DNA of 34,956 bases from Colwellia sp. (GCA_022969175.1 JALJPB010000046.1:1-34956); one strand, 5' to 3'; positions 1 through 11,316 are shown, numbered from the stretch's first letter. The notes: generated by a model not told the origin, from the sequence alone. Made by a program: numbers and translations.

Positions 1-67
1 TTCACGCAAACAAGCGGGCCATCGTCAATGGTTCACTGAAGTGAAAATTACTGGTATTAACGGCTAA
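1..67 (+). CDS. rplU: 50S ribosomal protein L21, C-terminal fragment
   Basis: Only the last 21 codons lie in the window, read from base 2 and ending at TAA 65-67. The peptide ends in HRQWFTEVKITGING, which matches the basic, aromatic C-terminal end of bacterial L21, a 23S rRNA-binding protein of the large subunit. It lies 15 bp upstream of rpmA, and the rplU-rpmA pair is almost universal in bacteria, so the two are surely one transcript. The 5' part is cut off by the window edge, not by mutation. Confidence 0.9.
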   Translation, partial: SRKQAGHRQWFTEVKITGING

Positions 68-82
68 TTAGGAGCATCTAAC

Positions 83-340
83 ATGGCACATAAGAAAGCT
101 GCGGGTAGTACACGTAACGGTCGTGATTCAGAAGCTAAACGCTTAGGCGTTAAACGTTTCGGTGGCGAGTCAATTTTGGCTGGTAACATCATCGTTCGTC
201 AACGTGGTACTAAATTCCACGCTGGAACTAACATGGGTATGGGTAAAGACCATACTTTATTTGCTTTAACTGATGGTAAAGTTCAGTTTGAAGTAAAAGG
301 TCCTAAAAGCCGCAAATTTGTTAGTATTATTGCTGACTAA
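83..340 (+). CDS. rpmA: 50S ribosomal protein L27
   Basis: The 85-residue product begins [16 protein letters not shown] and carries the KRFGGE and GTKFHAG segments of L27. Its flexible N-terminal arm reaches the peptidyl-transferase centre of the 50S subunit. The length equals that of E. coli L27, and no N-terminal cleavage extension of the Firmicute type is present. A clear GGAG ribosome-binding site sits just upstream of the ATG. It is co-transcribed with rplU and followed at once by a strong terminator (358-388), which separates or attenuates expression into obgE. Confidence 0.98.
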   Translation: MAHKKAAGSTRNGRDSEAKRLGVKRFGGESILAGNIIVRQRGTKFHAGTNMGMGKDHTLFALTDGKVQFEVKGPKSRKFVSIIAD

Positions 341-357
341 TTGTTGAGACTATTCTA

Positions 358-388
358 AAAAGCCTCGCAATAGCGAGGCTTTTTTTTA
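358..388 (+). terminator. Rho-independent terminator after rpmA
   Basis: An AAAAGCCTCGC arm and a GCGAGGCTTTT arm flank a short AATA loop, and a run of T follows. This is a classic intrinsic terminator 17 bp past the rpmA stop. Since obgE follows on the same strand, it probably attenuates read-through from the ribosomal protein pair. Confidence 0.92.
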
Positions 389-395
389 CATAATT

Positions 396-424
396 TTTAT
401 GTAAGTCTTAAAATCGTTTATACT
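396..424 (+). promoter_or_regulatory. Possible sigma-70 promoter for obgE
   Basis: A TATACT hexamer (419-424) lies 17 bp after a weak TTTATG hexamer (396-401), between the rpmA terminator and the obgE start. The -10 is good (5 of 6) and the -35 is poor. The placement after a terminator is the main support. Confidence 0.35.
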
Positions 425-466
425 AGCGATATTATTGTAAATTCTCATATTATTTAGAGTTATTGA

Positions 467-1633
<1,167 letters not shown>

Positions 1634-1663
1634 TCATCAATAGTTATCAATAGTAATTTAATT

Positions 1664-1710
1664 AAAGGCACTAATTATTGGTAATTAGTGCCTTTATTGT
1701 TTGTGTTTTA
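1664..1710 (+). terminator. Rho-independent terminator after obgE
   Basis: A perfect 14-bp stem (AAAGGCACTAATTA, 1664-1677, with its complement at 1682-1695) closes a TTGG loop and is followed by a T-rich stretch. It ends 20-35 bp upstream of folA. The stem is AT-rich but perfectly paired. Confidence 0.75.
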
Positions 1711-1730
1711 ACACAGTATAAAGAGAACTT

Positions 1731-2222
1731 ATGACTGAACTTTCACTTATTGTTGCTACGGCTAACAATAGAGTTATTGGCAAAGACAATGACATGCCTT
1801 GGCATTTACCTGCCGATTTGACTTACTTCAAAAAAACAACACTAAGTAAACCTATTGTCATGGGACGAAAAACTTTTGAGTCAATAGGTCGGGCCTTACC
1901 TGGAAGGCGCAATATCGTGCTTTCTAGAGATAAAAACTATCAAGCAGAGGGTATTGAAGTCGTAACTTCTGTGGAGCAAGCGTTAGCTCTAGTTACAGAT
2001 GTTGAAGAGGTTATGGTTATTGGTGGGGGAGCTATTTATGCCCATTGTATGCCATTGGCAACAAGGCTTTATGTTACTCATATCAAAGCTGATATTGATG
2101 GCGATACCCAGTTCCCTGCTTATGATACCGATAAAGATTGGCTGAAAATTAGCAGTAAGCTGGTCCAAGCTAATGATAAAAACGCATTTGATTTAGATTT
2201 TTCTGTTTATCAACGAAAATAA
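1731..2222 (+). CDS. folA: Dihydrofolate reductase
   Basis: This 163-residue protein reduces dihydrofolate to tetrahydrofolate with NADPH. Visible family marks are the N-terminal beta strand with NRVIGKDNDMPWHLPADL (Trp24 of the Met20-type loop and the catalytic acid at Asp29), the NADPH-binding MGRKTFESIGR and RRNIVLSR segments, and VIGGGAIY near residue 100. Length is typical of chromosomal type I DHFR (159 in E. coli). The ATG has a nearby AGAGAA ribosome-binding site. In E. coli folA lies next to apaH and points toward it; here the same convergent arrangement holds but a chemoreceptor gene separates them. Confidence 0.97.
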   Translation: MTELSLIVATANNRVIGKDNDMPWHLPADLTYFKKTTLSKPIVMGRKTFESIGRALPGRRNIVLSRDKNYQAEGIEVVTSVEQALALVTDVEEVMVIGGGAIYAHCMPLATRLYVTHIKADIDGDTQFPAYDTDKDWLKISSKLVQANDKNAFDLDFSVYQRK

Positions 2223-2246
2223 CTAGCATTTACCTTGTTAGTTTAT

Positions 2247-2278
2247 ATAAAAAAAGCGCCAAAGGCGCTTTTTTTTAT
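2247..2278. terminator. Bidirectional terminator between folA and the chemoreceptor gene
   Basis: AAAAAAGCGCC-AAA-GGCGCTTTTTT forms a GC-rich stem with A and T tracts on the two sides. It therefore works as an intrinsic terminator in both directions for the two convergent genes. Confidence 0.92.
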
Positions 2279-2297
2279 ATGTTTGAAAAAGGTTATA

Positions 2298-4316
2298 TTA
2301 AAGTTTAAATTCTTGAACTGATTGCTGTAACTCTTCGGCCAAGCGAGCAACTTCGCTGCTTGATGCCGCTGTCTGTTGGGAGCCAGCGGTTGTTTGCTCG
2401 GCAATGGCAACAATAGATTCTAAATTCTCACTAATTTCATGGGCAACGACGCTTTGCTCTTCTGCTGCAGTAGCAATCTGAGAGCTTTTGTCATAGGCTT
2501 CATGAACAGCATGGGTAATAGCTTCAAGGGCCTTCTCCGCCATTTCGCTTTGAGACACACATTCAGCAGCTTGGATTTTTCCTGTGTCCATTACCGCCAC
2601 CGCTTTTTCAGAGCCCTGTTGCAGTACTTCAATCATTTTTTGAATTTCTTGAGTAGACTCTTGTGTTCTACTTGCTAATGTTCTTACTTCATCAGCAACA
2701 ACAGCAAAGCCACGGCCTTGTTCACCAGCTCGTGCGGCTTCAATGGCAGCATTTAAGGCAAGTAAGTTGGTTTGCTCAGCAATGCCACGAATTACATCTA
2801 AAATACCACCGATAGATGCACTGTCTTGCTGTAATTTATTGATAACCTGAGAAGCAGAGTCCACTTCATTAGCAAGTTGTTCAATAGTTTTTCGGTTGGT
2901 TTCAGAGATAACTTTTATCCGCTTAGCTTCATCGTCAGCCTGCTTTATTTCACCTAAGGTATCGTTCGCACTAGCAAGAACACTTTGCGCGGTACTACTC
3001 ATTTCAGTTGTTGCTGATGCGGCTTGTTCTACCTGATTACGTTGCTCTTCAATTGCTGTTGTACTTTGTGCAGTAACCGCTGAGGTTTGTTCTGCAGCAG
3101 CTGCTAGTTGAGTTGAACGACTAACGATACTTTGAATAAGATTACGCAAGCTATCAATAAGTAAATTACAATTTTTAGATAGTTCGGCGAATTCATCTTT
3201 ACCCGACTCATCTAATTTTCTTGATAAATCACCTGAGGCAACTACATTAAGCATTTCATTAACTCGAGATAATGGTCGAGTAATGCTAATTAAAGTGAAG
3301 TAGGCAATTACCCCGGCAGCAATAGTTGAAATTATCATAATAATCGTGGTTTGATTATTGCCTCGAGTAACTGATTCATCAACCATCTGGTTAATTTCTG
3401 CTGTTGCTTTATTCGCGAGGGTAACTTGCTTAGCTAATATATCACTTGCACTGCGGGTATTGTTTTCTGAATCGACAAGTGCCTTAGTTGCTTGAGCAAT
3501 AGCGGCTAACTGAGATGATTTATTGCTAAAAATGCCATCGTCACTAGCAACGAGTTCTTTTATTTCACTAAGAGCAACAACAAGGTCATCTGCAATACCT
3601 GAGGCTTGATTAGCGCGCAACTCGTTTTCAACATCAATAAATGCTTTTTCAATGTCAGAATAAGCATTGGTTATTTCATTTTGAACAATTTGCTCAGATT
3701 GGCTGTCGAGTACATCGCGATATTCAAAAGCTGAACTGACCATGCTATTTAATAATGTTTCAATATGTTCACCCATGCTGACAGCACGCTGAAGTTTTGT
3801 GTCAGCTAAATCATGATCAGCTAAGTCTAATAACAAGGTCGCGGCATCATCTGCTTTTTCTTCTAAGATATCAACTCGCTCAATTAAAGCGCTATTTTGT
3901 TGGATACTGGTTTGGCGATTTCGATTCAGATCATTAACGTTTTTATTAAAGTTACGATAAACTTTGTCAACTTTGTTTAGATTGGCTAATAATGTTTGTT
4001 CATCACGGACAATTGTTTTTAGTTTTTTTAATGTTTCGCTGAACTTATCATGGCGTGCATTAAAAGCTTTATGGTTTTCAGATAATGTTCCTAATTCCTG
4101 TTGATAGTATTCTTTTACCGCCAAATTTCCCATGGTAATTAATTCAACAGCAAGAACATTACTCTCTTTTAGCGTTGGTATTGCTAATTGACTGACTTTT
4201 TTTGTTGATTGGCCAATTGTACTGAGGTTAGAAAATGAAAACAGACTCGTCGTAATTAACAAAATAGCAAGGATGGAGAACCCACCAATAATCTTGACTT
4301 TTACAGTAAAATTCAT
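2298..4316 (-). CDS. Methyl-accepting chemotaxis protein
   Basis: This 672-residue inner-membrane chemoreceptor starts at ATG 4316; an upstream in-frame GTG at 4328 is less likely. Order of parts: a first membrane segment within residues 8-28; a long helical periplasmic sensor region (to about 320) rich in coiled-coil-like heptads; a second membrane segment (about 322-345); a HAMP domain beginning [11 protein letters not shown]; and the cytoplasmic signalling helices. The hairpin tip contains [19 protein letters not shown], followed by the usual [15 protein letters not shown], and it would contact CheA and CheW. No C-terminal CheR-docking pentapeptide is present (it ends EFKL). The ligand cannot be told. 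A sigma-28 promoter upstream ties it to the flagellar regulon. Confidence 0.95.
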   Translation of the reverse strand: MNFTVKVKIIGGFSILAILLITTSLFSFSNLSTIGQSTKKVSQLAIPTLKESNVLAVELITMGNLAVKEYYQQELGTLSENHKAFNARHDKFSETLKKLKTIVRDEQTLLANLNKVDKVYRNFNKNVNDLNRNRQTSIQQNSALIERVDILEEKADDAATLLLDLADHDLADTKLQRAVSMGEHIETLLNSMVSSAFEYRDVLDSQSEQIVQNEITNAYSDIEKAFIDVENELRANQASGIADDLVVALSEIKELVASDDGIFSNKSSQLAAIAQATKALVDSENNTRSASDILAKQVTLANKATAEINQMVDESVTRGNNQTTIIMIISTIAAGVIAYFTLISITRPLSRVNEMLNVVASGDLSRKLDESGKDEFAELSKNCNLLIDSLRNLIQSIVSRSTQLAAAAEQTSAVTAQSTTAIEEQRNQVEQAASATTEMSSTAQSVLASANDTLGEIKQADDEAKRIKVISETNRKTIEQLANEVDSASQVINKLQQDSASIGGILDVIRGIAEQTNLLALNAAIEAARAGEQGRGFAVVADEVRTLASRTQESTQEIQKMIEVLQQGSEKAVAVMDTGKIQAAECVSQSEMAEKALEAITHAVHEAYDKSSQIATAAEEQSVVAHEISENLESIVAIAEQTTAGSQQTAASSSEVARLAEELQQSVQEFKL

Positions 4317-4418
4317 ATACACCACCACTTGGATTTGTAAACGTTTAGGTTAAACAATAATAAAATTAACATCGATAAATGAAGATAAGATGCCTTGTTA
4401 TCGAATTAATAGCTTTAT

Positions 4419-4445
4419 TTATCGGCCATATTATTTAAATAGTTA
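4419..4445 (-). promoter_or_regulatory. Sigma-28 (FliA) promoter of the chemoreceptor gene
   Basis: On the minus strand the sequence reads TAAC (4445-4442), 15 bp, then GCCGATAA (4426-4419). The enterobacterial FliA consensus is TAAA-N15-GCCGATAA, so the -10 box is perfect, the spacing exact and the -35 differs at one base. It lies about 100 bp upstream of the chemoreceptor start, inside the 199-bp gap to apaH. Confidence 0.75.
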
Positions 4446-4515
4446 AATACATTAATCTATTATAACAAGACATTGAATTATTTCATTATAAGTTATGCAG
4501 ACAATGCTTTTATTT

Positions 4516-5331
4516 TTACTTAACTTGTCGATGATTTTCAATAAATAGCTGCTTATCGTGCCACCGTATCATGGTTAAATGATTACGCCAAACACAACCC
4601 GTATCTAAAGCATAAATGTTTTTTGTGGCACAAACCCCCATTAATGCAGCCCAATGACCAAATACCCAAGACTGGTTTTTAGTTAATGACACTAATTCAA
4701 ACCAAGGTTTGAGATTTTTAGGGGCAAGATTTGGCGGATCTTTATGTTGAAACTCAAGGGTTAAACTTTCGTCACAATAGCGCATTCTAGTGAGCGCATT
4801 TATAGTGTAGCGAAACCTTTCAATAGCATTGCTTACCTTGTTCCAGTCATTTCCTTGGTCACCATACATTGTTTTAAGCCAATAACTCCGCTCTTTTGAT
4901 GCAATATTTTTATGGGCAATGTGCGCTTGTAATAATGCTTCTTCAATGGTCCATTGCGGTGAAAGTCCCGCATGGCTCATATATGCCTCTTCATTTGGTA
5001 GTTGCCTAATGAGTGGTTGTTGAGCTAGCCAATCCATTAATTCATCAACATCAGCGGCAGCGAGTAGATCACCTAAACAGTCTTTTGGATTGACCTTTTT
5101 ATGTCCTGCATAGGTTGCCAATAAATGTAAGTCATGGTTACCTAGAACCGGTTTAACACAATCGCCTAGAGATTTTAGAAAACGTAATGTTTCCAGCGAT
5201 CGAGGGCCTCGAGCGACTAAATCTCCGACTAGCCAAAGTTCATCTTTAGTAGGAATAAAGTCAACTTGTTTTAACAACCCTTGTAGCTCCGTTAGACATC
5301 CTTGCAAATCACCGACGATATATAGAGCCAT
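4516..5331 (-). CDS. apaH: Bis(5'-nucleosyl)-tetraphosphatase, symmetrical
   Basis: The 271-residue enzyme splits diadenosine tetraphosphate into two ADP. It has the calcineurin-like metallophosphatase motifs in order: GDLQGC at 7-12, GDLVARGP near residue 36, and GNHDLHLLA near residue 64. The C-terminal part keeps the HAGLSPQW and WVFGHWAALMG segments with metal-ligand histidines. Length is close to E. coli ApaH (about 280). It is the last gene of the lptD-to-apaH minus-strand block, 11 bp after apaG. I see no convincing intrinsic terminator between its stop and the chemoreceptor promoter region. Confidence 0.96.
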   Translation of the reverse strand: MALYIVGDLQGCLTELQGLLKQVDFIPTKDELWLVGDLVARGPRSLETLRFLKSLGDCVKPVLGNHDLHLLATYAGHKKVNPKDCLGDLLAAADVDELMDWLAQQPLIRQLPNEEAYMSHAGLSPQWTIEEALLQAHIAHKNIASKERSYWLKTMYGDQGNDWNKVSNAIERFRYTINALTRMRYCDESLTLEFQHKDPPNLAPKNLKPWFELVSLTKNQSWVFGHWAALMGVCATKNIYALDTGCVWRNHLTMIRWHDKQLFIENHRQVK

Positions 5332-5342
5332 AATTAAGCTAT

Positions 5343-5732
5343 TTAGTTAAGAATGTTTGGGATAGCAAGACGAAAAACAGGAATGTCTATTTGAAGTAAA
5401 ACACCACTTTTACTGCGCATTTGATAATAGCCTTGCATAGTACCAATAGGTGTTTTAAACATAGAACCACTGGTGTAAGTGAAGCTACTGGAAGGTAATA
5501 TAGTCGGCATTTGACCTATGACACCTTCACCTTCAACGGTATTAACATCGCCATTTGCGTCAGTAATTTTCCAGCTTCGACTTAATAGCTTGATTGCTTC
5601 ATCACCATTATTAGTAATGGTGATGGTATAACTGAAAACAAAACGCTGTTCATCAGGAATTGATTGCTCAACTAAATAGGCTGTTGTTGTGGTGATAGAT
5701 ATATTTTGGTTTGATAATGCTGCAGGGTTCAT
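5343..5732 (-). CDS. apaG: ApaG protein (Co2+/Mg2+ efflux-associated family)
   Basis: Starting at ATG 5732, 7 bp after the rsmA stop, the product has 129 residues, close to the usual 125. A longer reading into rsmA adds a hydrophobic N-terminus unlike the family and is rejected. The body is an all-beta fibronectin-like domain with the family segments YTITITNNGDEAIKLLSRSW, VEGEGVIGQMP and GTMQGYYQM. The biochemical role of ApaG is poorly defined; E. coli and Salmonella mutants show cobalt and magnesium phenotypes. It lies within the rsmA-apaG-apaH unit, with an 11-bp gap to apaH. Confidence 0.93.
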   Translation of the reverse strand: MNPAALSNQNISITTTTAYLVEQSIPDEQRFVFSYTITITNNGDEAIKLLSRSWKITDANGDVNTVEGEGVIGQMPTILPSSSFTYTSGSMFKTPIGTMQGYYQMRSKSGVLLQIDIPVFRLAIPNILN

Positions 5733-5739
5733 ATTGATA

Positions 5740-6561
5740 TTACTCTTGATCTTCTTCAACAGGATTATCAACAACAAAGTTGGCGAGCATAATATAATCA
5801 TCCACACTTAGGTTTTCAGGTCGTAAACCTGGATTAATGCCCATACTTTCTAGTTGGTCGCTTGTTAATAATTTTTTAAAGCTGTTTCGTATTGTTTTTC
5901 TACGTTGGTTGAAACCTGCAAGGCAAACTTGGTTTAATGCTTTAATGTCTTTAACAGGGTTTTTAATTTTCTTATGGGGTACTAAACGTACAATTGCAGA
6001 GTCAACTTTTGGCGCGGGCTTAAATGCTTCAGGGCCGATTTCCATGACAGGGATTACTTGACACTGGTATTGAGTCATTATCGAAAGTCGCCCATAAGTT
6101 TTACAGTTTGGGCTTGCTGCCATACGTTCGACGACTTCTTTTTGCAACATGAAGTGCATATCTTGAACTTTGTCATGGAACGTCAATAAATGAAAAATTA
6201 AAGGCGTTGAAATATTATAAGGAAGGTTACCAAAGATTCGTAATGGCTTTTCGTCAATAACTAACTCAGAAAAATCAAATTTTAAAGCATCAGTTTCATG
6301 AATAGTTAAGTGCTCAGCTAAGAATGGGTGATGACGTAATCGGCGGGCTAAGTCTCTATCAAGCTCTACTACCGTTAACTTTCCAGCACGCTCAACAACT
6401 GGCTCAGTTAATGCGCCTAAGCCTGGTCCAATTTCTACTAGATTTTCACCGGGTTCTGGATTAATGACGTCGACAATACTACTAATAACAGCTTCGTTAT
6501 GCAGGAAATTTTGCCCAAAACGCTTTTTAGCTTGATGGCCTAAGTGGGTTCTTTTACTCAT
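5740..6561 (-). CDS. rsmA: 16S rRNA dimethyladenosine transferase (KsgA)
   Basis: The 273-residue S-adenosylmethionine-dependent methyltransferase dimethylates the two adjacent adenosines in the 3'-terminal helix of 16S rRNA during late 30S assembly. The product begins with the family's basic start and GQNFLHN. The cofactor-binding motif I is [13 protein letters not shown] (about residues 42-54), and the catalytic motif IV is NLPYNIST (about 113-120). A C-terminal helical domain contains [14 protein letters not shown]. Size equals that of E. coli KsgA. It lies 62 bp after pdxA and 7 bp before apaG. Confidence 0.97.
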   Translation of the reverse strand: MSKRTHLGHQAKKRFGQNFLHNEAVISSIVDVINPEPGENLVEIGPGLGALTEPVVERAGKLTVVELDRDLARRLRHHPFLAEHLTIHETDALKFDFSELVIDEKPLRIFGNLPYNISTPLIFHLLTFHDKVQDMHFMLQKEVVERMAASPNCKTYGRLSIMTQYQCQVIPVMEIGPEAFKPAPKVDSAIVRLVPHKKIKNPVKDIKALNQVCLAGFNQRRKTIRNSFKKLLTSDQLESMGINPGLRPENLSVDDYIMLANFVVDNPVEEDQE

Positions 6562-6623
6562 GATTGTTAATTTTTCGCTTAATTTGGTGACTGTTCGGTA
6601 TTGGTTTTTTTTCTGTCAAAATG

Positions 6624-7640
6624 CTAATGAGTACTGCTAGTTAAATCAATTGCTGTACGTATGGCTTCAATAAAACTGCCTTTATCCGCTTTGTTCGTAC
6701 CGGCAAGGTCTAAGGCAGTGCCATGATCAACAGAAGTGCGAATAAAGGGTAAGCCTAAAGTAATATTGACTGAAGAGCCAAAGCCTTTATATTTCAAAAC
6801 AGGCAAGCCTTGATCATGATACATACTTAAAATAGCATCAGCTTGAGATAAATACTTTTCTTGAAAAATAGTATCTGCTGGCAACGGCCCAATAATATTT
6901 ATACCTTCATCACGAAGCGTTTCAAAAGCAGGGGTCATTACTTCAATTTCTTCTGAGCCTAATACGCCATCTTCACCAGCGTGAGGATTAATACCACAAG
7001 CGTATATAGTGGGCGAAATTATACCAAATTTGTTGATTAAGTCGTTATTTAAAATACGAGTAACTTTTTGTAGCCGTTCTATGGTTATTGCTTTTGAAAC
7101 ATAGGCCAGAGGGATGTGAGTGGTTACTAGTGCTACTCGCAATCCAGGAGTAGCCAACATCATTACAACATCAGCGCAATTTGCTTGATGAGCAAAGTAT
7201 TCAGTATGACCACTAAATGGTATGCCAGCTTTATTGATTAATCCTTTATGAACTGGGCCTGTGACTATAGCATCAAATTCACCTGACATATTTTTTTCAC
7301 AAGCGACTCTCAGCGTTTCAACCACATAAGCACCATTATCCGCATTTAGTTCACCAGCAATACAAGGTTGGGCTAACTCCATGGGCAATAATGTTAAAGT
7401 TCCTGCTTGGTGAGGTTGGGCTGGTTGGTTTTCATCATACTCGATAATTGTTAAAGGTTGATTTAGCTGTTGAGCACGCTCTACCATTAAGGTTTTTGAA
7501 GCGACAACAACTATTTGAACTGACCAGTCTTGTTGTGCAATAGCTATAACTAAGTCAGGTCCAACGCCAGCGGGCTCACCAGGGGTGATAACAATGCGTT
7601 TGATGGCTTTGTCCATTGAAGTGTTATGGTTTTTACTCAT
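6624..7640 (-). CDS. pdxA: 4-hydroxythreonine-4-phosphate dehydrogenase
   Basis: The 338-residue enzyme oxidises 4-phosphohydroxy-L-threonine in the DXP-dependent route to pyridoxal 5'-phosphate. Family marks are [13 protein letters not shown] near the N-terminus, the metal-ligand histidines in [19 protein letters not shown] and [15 protein letters not shown], and the ending segment [18 protein letters not shown]. Length is near that of E. coli PdxA (329). The start is 2 bp downstream of the surA stop, so translational coupling is likely. A second in-frame ATG 24 bp later has no ribosome-binding site and is less likely. Confidence 0.97.
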   Translation of the reverse strand: MSKNHNTSMDKAIKRIVITPGEPAGVGPDLVIAIAQQDWSVQIVVVASKTLMVERAQQLNQPLTIIEYDENQPAQPHQAGTLTLLPMELAQPCIAGELNADNGAYVVETLRVACEKNMSGEFDAIVTGPVHKGLINKAGIPFSGHTEYFAHQANCADVVMMLATPGLRVALVTTHIPLAYVSKAITIERLQKVTRILNNDLINKFGIISPTIYACGINPHAGEDGVLGSEEIEVMTPAFETLRDEGINIIGPLPADTIFQEKYLSQADAILSMYHDQGLPVLKYKGFGSSVNITLGLPFIRTSVDHGTALDLAGTNKADKGSFIEAIRTAIDLTSSTH

Positions 7641-7642
7641 CT

Positions 7643-8941
7643 TTATTTAGCCGATTCAAAAACTTCGATGAAGGCTTCATCGCGAGTTTCTTTTATCCAT
7701 CTTGCTTGTTCAACACCATATTTTCGGCTATACAGCATTTGATAAGCTCTGTTCTCGTTCATTTGTTTGGTTGCATCTATGGTACGACGACCCGTTAACT
7801 CAACGATGTGCCAACCGAATGAAGAACGAAAAGGTTTATGGTAATCATTGATTTTCATGGTTGCTAAAGCATCTTTGAAAATAGGATCATAAATTTTAGC
7901 TTCTGCCCAACCTAAATCACCTCCATTTGGTGCACTAGGACCCTCAGAATGAGCTTTAGCTAATTCTTCAAAAGTTGCTTCACCATTAATTACTTGCTCT
8001 AAATAGCCTTGAAGCATAGATTCAGCTTTGGCTTCACTTAAAATAACTGTTGGTGTGATCAGGATATGACTAGCCTTTACTTCTTCTATCTCGACAACTT
8101 GTCGGCCACGAATATCTAAAATTTTAACAATGCTGAAACCTAAACCAGTACGGATAGGGCCAACGACCTCACCTTTGCTTTGCCCTTCAACTAACTTTGA
8201 AAATAGTGTTGGCATCTCATTGATGTTTTTCCAACCTAAATCACCACCTGTTAGGGCATTTGAAGCTCCTGAAGAAGACATGGCAATTTTAGTGAAATCA
8301 GAACCATTGTTCAGTAGTTCAATAACTTTATCCGCTTTTATTTTTTGAGACTCCATTTCTTCTGCGCTAGCATTGGTTGGAAACTCTATTAAAATGTGAC
8401 CAAGGTGATAATCAACATCGTTATTGGTTTGTTCTTTCATCGATGATAATAAGTTAGCGATTTCTTGAGATGGAATATATATACGACGTTGCACACTTGC
8501 CCTAGTCACTTGCCCTGAAATTAGTTCCGTGCGAACACTTTCGCGGTATCTTTCATAATTTGCCCCATCAGCTACAATGCTTTGACGAAATTCATCTAAG
8601 GTCATTTTACTGTCGCTTGCCATATTAGTTAAGGTCTCATCTAATTCGGCGTCACTTACTTGTACACCCATTCGGTCACCAATTTGTAATATCAAGGTAT
8701 CGTTGATAAGTTTTTCAGTGACTTGGATACGTAAAGCTTTATCAGAAGGCAAACTCTGGTTGTTTTTTTCTGCTCGGGCTTTAATGGTTGCTATTAACTC
8801 TGTTATTTCAGATTCTAATACCACGCCATTATTAACTATGGCGGCGACTCTATCGAGTAAAACTTCCTCGGCTTGAAGCGCAGGAATTACGGTAAATGCG
8901 AACAATGTACTTAGCGTGAGCTGTTTTAATATATTTTTCAT
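7643..8941 (-). CDS. surA: Periplasmic chaperone and peptidyl-prolyl isomerase SurA
   Basis: The 432-residue protein has a signal peptide ending ALQA at residue 24, a SurA N-terminal chaperone domain beginning [20 protein letters not shown], and two parvulin-type PpiC domains. The first begins near residue 177 ([11 protein letters not shown]) and the second near 288 ([10 protein letters not shown]), each with the GGDLGW motif. A C-terminal helix completes the core. SurA escorts unfolded barrel proteins, LptD among them, across the periplasm to the Bam complex. It follows lptD by 23 bp and precedes pdxA by 2 bp. Confidence 0.97.
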   Translation of the reverse strand: MKNILKQLTLSTLFAFTVIPALQAEEVLLDRVAAIVNNGVVLESEITELIATIKARAEKNNQSLPSDKALRIQVTEKLINDTLILQIGDRMGVQVSDAELDETLTNMASDSKMTLDEFRQSIVADGANYERYRESVRTELISGQVTRASVQRRIYIPSQEIANLLSSMKEQTNNDVDYHLGHILIEFPTNASAEEMESQKIKADKVIELLNNGSDFTKIAMSSSGASNALTGGDLGWKNINEMPTLFSKLVEGQSKGEVVGPIRTGLGFSIVKILDIRGRQVVEIEEVKASHILITPTVILSEAKAESMLQGYLEQVINGEATFEELAKAHSEGPSAPNGGDLGWAEAKIYDPIFKDALATMKINDYHKPFRSSFGWHIVELTGRRTIDATKQMNENRAYQMLYSRKYGVEQARWIKETRDEAFIEVFESAK

Positions 8942-8964
8942 ATAATGTTTCTTGTAATGCTTAG

Positions 8965-11268
8965 TTAATTATTTAAAAAGTAAGGGCGTTTATAACCAAA
9001 TATGCTGGAATTAAAGACATCGTCAGTACTCGTTGAGCCTTGTTGACCACCGAAACCAATATTAACGAACTGTATCATAAAACCGCTATCAAATTCATCG
9101 CGGTTTTCATTAATAAAATCGTCGTTATCTAAGTTGGAAATAATATGGCGGTGATAACCTATCCTAATTGCCCAACAGCAACTTTCATATTGAAAACCCG
9201 CAAAAGTTTCTAAACTTCGTTTTTGAATTAAATCCTGCGTTATTCGGCCAAAAAACTTCCATTTTTTGTTAATTGGAAAATTTGTGAGCAATGACGCTTG
9301 TTCTATTCTATTACCTGAGACATCACGAGTGAACCTATGGTTCAATTGAACGTTAGAATTTTTATTAAAGCGATAATCAATACTGATTTGACTTTTGTTA
9401 ATCAAACTTGAATGGGTATCGTATTGTAAATCAGTACTAATTTGCCACTGATGATTAAGTCTAAAAAACAAGTCAGCGGCTAAAGCTGACTCCTGAATGG
9501 CCTCATCGCTGCCATCAAGTTGCTCAAAATTATCTAAATAAGTGATTTGACCAAAGCTAAACCGTAAAACTTCGGTATTTGATGGGTCTAATATTCTGCT
9601 AGTGATACCCCAAGAGTATTGGTTGGCAGCAGCAATCCTATCTAAGCCACTATTCCTCCGGTCTCTAAATAAACCGTCAAAATCATCCTGTAAGGTGGTG
9701 GTGTCGTATATACCGATATTGCTTTGATCGCTTTCCTCAACATATAAATACTGTAATTGTGGCTCCAATGTTTGAGTATATTGCGAATTAAATAAAGTCA
9801 TTGGCCGATCCAAATTAAAACCACCATGAAATCGGATCTTGGGTAAGGTTCTACTAACATGCGCTGCTAATTCGCTACCGGGTGGAATATCCTCCTGTTG
9901 ATAATAAGTTTGCAGTAACTTAAATTCTGAATTTAAAAACCAAGCAGGTGACGATATTGGTACTGTTATACCCGCTTCGATATGATATCGGTTAGCATTA
10001 GCTTGGTCAGCACTAGAGCTTTCAAAGTGGCTTAATTCGGAATAAAGCTCGAATTGGCTATTATAAAAATTGAGTGGTTGAAGCAGTTGTAATTCTATCT
10101 GCGGCAAGGTTTTATAACTTGTTTGGTGATTACCAAGAACTTCAAAATCTTGAATCTTTAATGTGGTTTGCCAATTTTCAGAAAAATAAGATAACTCACC
10201 AATTTGGTATAAGTAAGCGTCGTTATCATTGTACTGTTTACTACCAATATCAACTAAGTAGTTATCATCACTAATGGTGGTATAATCCACATAGGCTCTA
10301 AAGTTTTCAGAAAAAGTACCTACATGTTGGATACGAGCCAAATATCTAGGATCATCGCTATTTTTGAGTGCATTATCCTTATTTAAATATTCAAGATCGA
10401 TAATACCCGACTGCTCACCTGATAAGTACCTAAACTCTGTGAGTAATTGCATTCCCCGCTTAGACATGTAATGTGGTGTTAAAGTGGCGTCCATATTTTC
10501 AGCAATATTCCAGTAGTAAGGAGTCGCTATTTCTAATCCTGATTGACTTGATGTTTTAATACTTGGCTTGGCAAGGAAACCTGTTTTTCTTTCATTGGTA
10601 ACAGGGAAGGAAAAATAAGGTACATATAATACCGGCACGCCAAGCACATGGATTTTAGCATGGTATATCTGTCCCAGATTCTCTTCTGTTGATATTTTAA
10701 TTTCACTGGCTTGTATTTCCCAGTCAGGCACTTCACCCAAGCAGGTAGTATAAGTTGAATCTAGCAGTGATAGTGTGCCATCGGTGCCAATAGATAATTC
10801 ATTAGCACTACCATGGCCTGGATTTTCAAACAATTGATAAGAGGCGCCTTCGAGTGTGGTTTTTTGCGAAGCGTCACTAATCGTTAGTTTGTCAGCAAAA
10901 ATGTTAATACCACTGTTTTGATATTGAATATTTCCCTGGGCAAACAGTGCTAATGTTTGTCTGTTGAAGGTAAGTTCATCAGCTAAAATGGTATGGTCGT
11001 TATTGACTAAGGAGACATCACCGGAAAAATTTGCTAGCAGGTCTTTGACAATTGATGAAGAGTTGGCATCAATTCTGATACTGCCATCCACTACTTTAGG
11101 AAAATCGGCACCAATTTTATTATAACTGGGAATCGGACATTGTAGGATTTGATTGTTTTGATTTTGTCTTGCTGCTTCAATTGATTTATTAGCCTCAACA
11201 GCCGAAAAACTAAAGCCTGAGAAAAAAAGGAGAAAAGTAAAAAAAATTAATTTACGACGAGAAAGCAT
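8965..11268 (-). CDS. lptD: LPS-assembly outer-membrane protein LptD
   Basis: This 767-residue protein has a signal peptide (residues 1 to about 26), then an OstA/LptA-like periplasmic jellyroll with IRIDANSSSIVKD and ADELTFN repeats (about 60-180), and a large 26-strand beta barrel. With LptE it inserts lipopolysaccharide into the outer leaflet. Four cysteines sit where the E. coli disulfides form: Cys44, Cys176 and the adjacent pair Cys697-Cys698 in ESCCW. This suggests the two long-range disulfides needed for assembly are kept. It heads the surA-pdxA-rsmA-apaG-apaH block and is slightly shorter than E. coli LptD (784). Confidence 0.96.
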   Translation of the reverse strand: MLSRRKLIFFTFLLFFSGFSFSAVEANKSIEAARQNQNNQILQCPIPSYNKIGADFPKVVDGSIRIDANSSSIVKDLLANFSGDVSLVNNDHTILADELTFNRQTLALFAQGNIQYQNSGINIFADKLTISDASQKTTLEGASYQLFENPGHGSANELSIGTDGTLSLLDSTYTTCLGEVPDWEIQASEIKISTEENLGQIYHAKIHVLGVPVLYVPYFSFPVTNERKTGFLAKPSIKTSSQSGLEIATPYYWNIAENMDATLTPHYMSKRGMQLLTEFRYLSGEQSGIIDLEYLNKDNALKNSDDPRYLARIQHVGTFSENFRAYVDYTTISDDNYLVDIGSKQYNDNDAYLYQIGELSYFSENWQTTLKIQDFEVLGNHQTSYKTLPQIELQLLQPLNFYNSQFELYSELSHFESSSADQANANRYHIEAGITVPISSPAWFLNSEFKLLQTYYQQEDIPPGSELAAHVSRTLPKIRFHGGFNLDRPMTLFNSQYTQTLEPQLQYLYVEESDQSNIGIYDTTTLQDDFDGLFRDRRNSGLDRIAAANQYSWGITSRILDPSNTEVLRFSFGQITYLDNFEQLDGSDEAIQESALAADLFFRLNHQWQISTDLQYDTHSSLINKSQISIDYRFNKNSNVQLNHRFTRDVSGNRIEQASLLTNFPINKKWKFFGRITQDLIQKRSLETFAGFQYESCCWAIRIGYHRHIISNLDNDDFINENRDEFDSGFMIQFVNIGFGGQQGSTSTDDVFNSSIFGYKRPYFLNN

Positions 11269-11316
11269 TTAATTTCCGAAAAATAGTAGTCGTGTTTGCT
11301 TTTTGATCAACCGGCA

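Noticed and set aside
5733-5807. N-terminal extension of ApaG into rsmA
   Set aside because: It would add a hydrophobic leader absent from the family and overlap rsmA; ATG 5732 gives the usual length.
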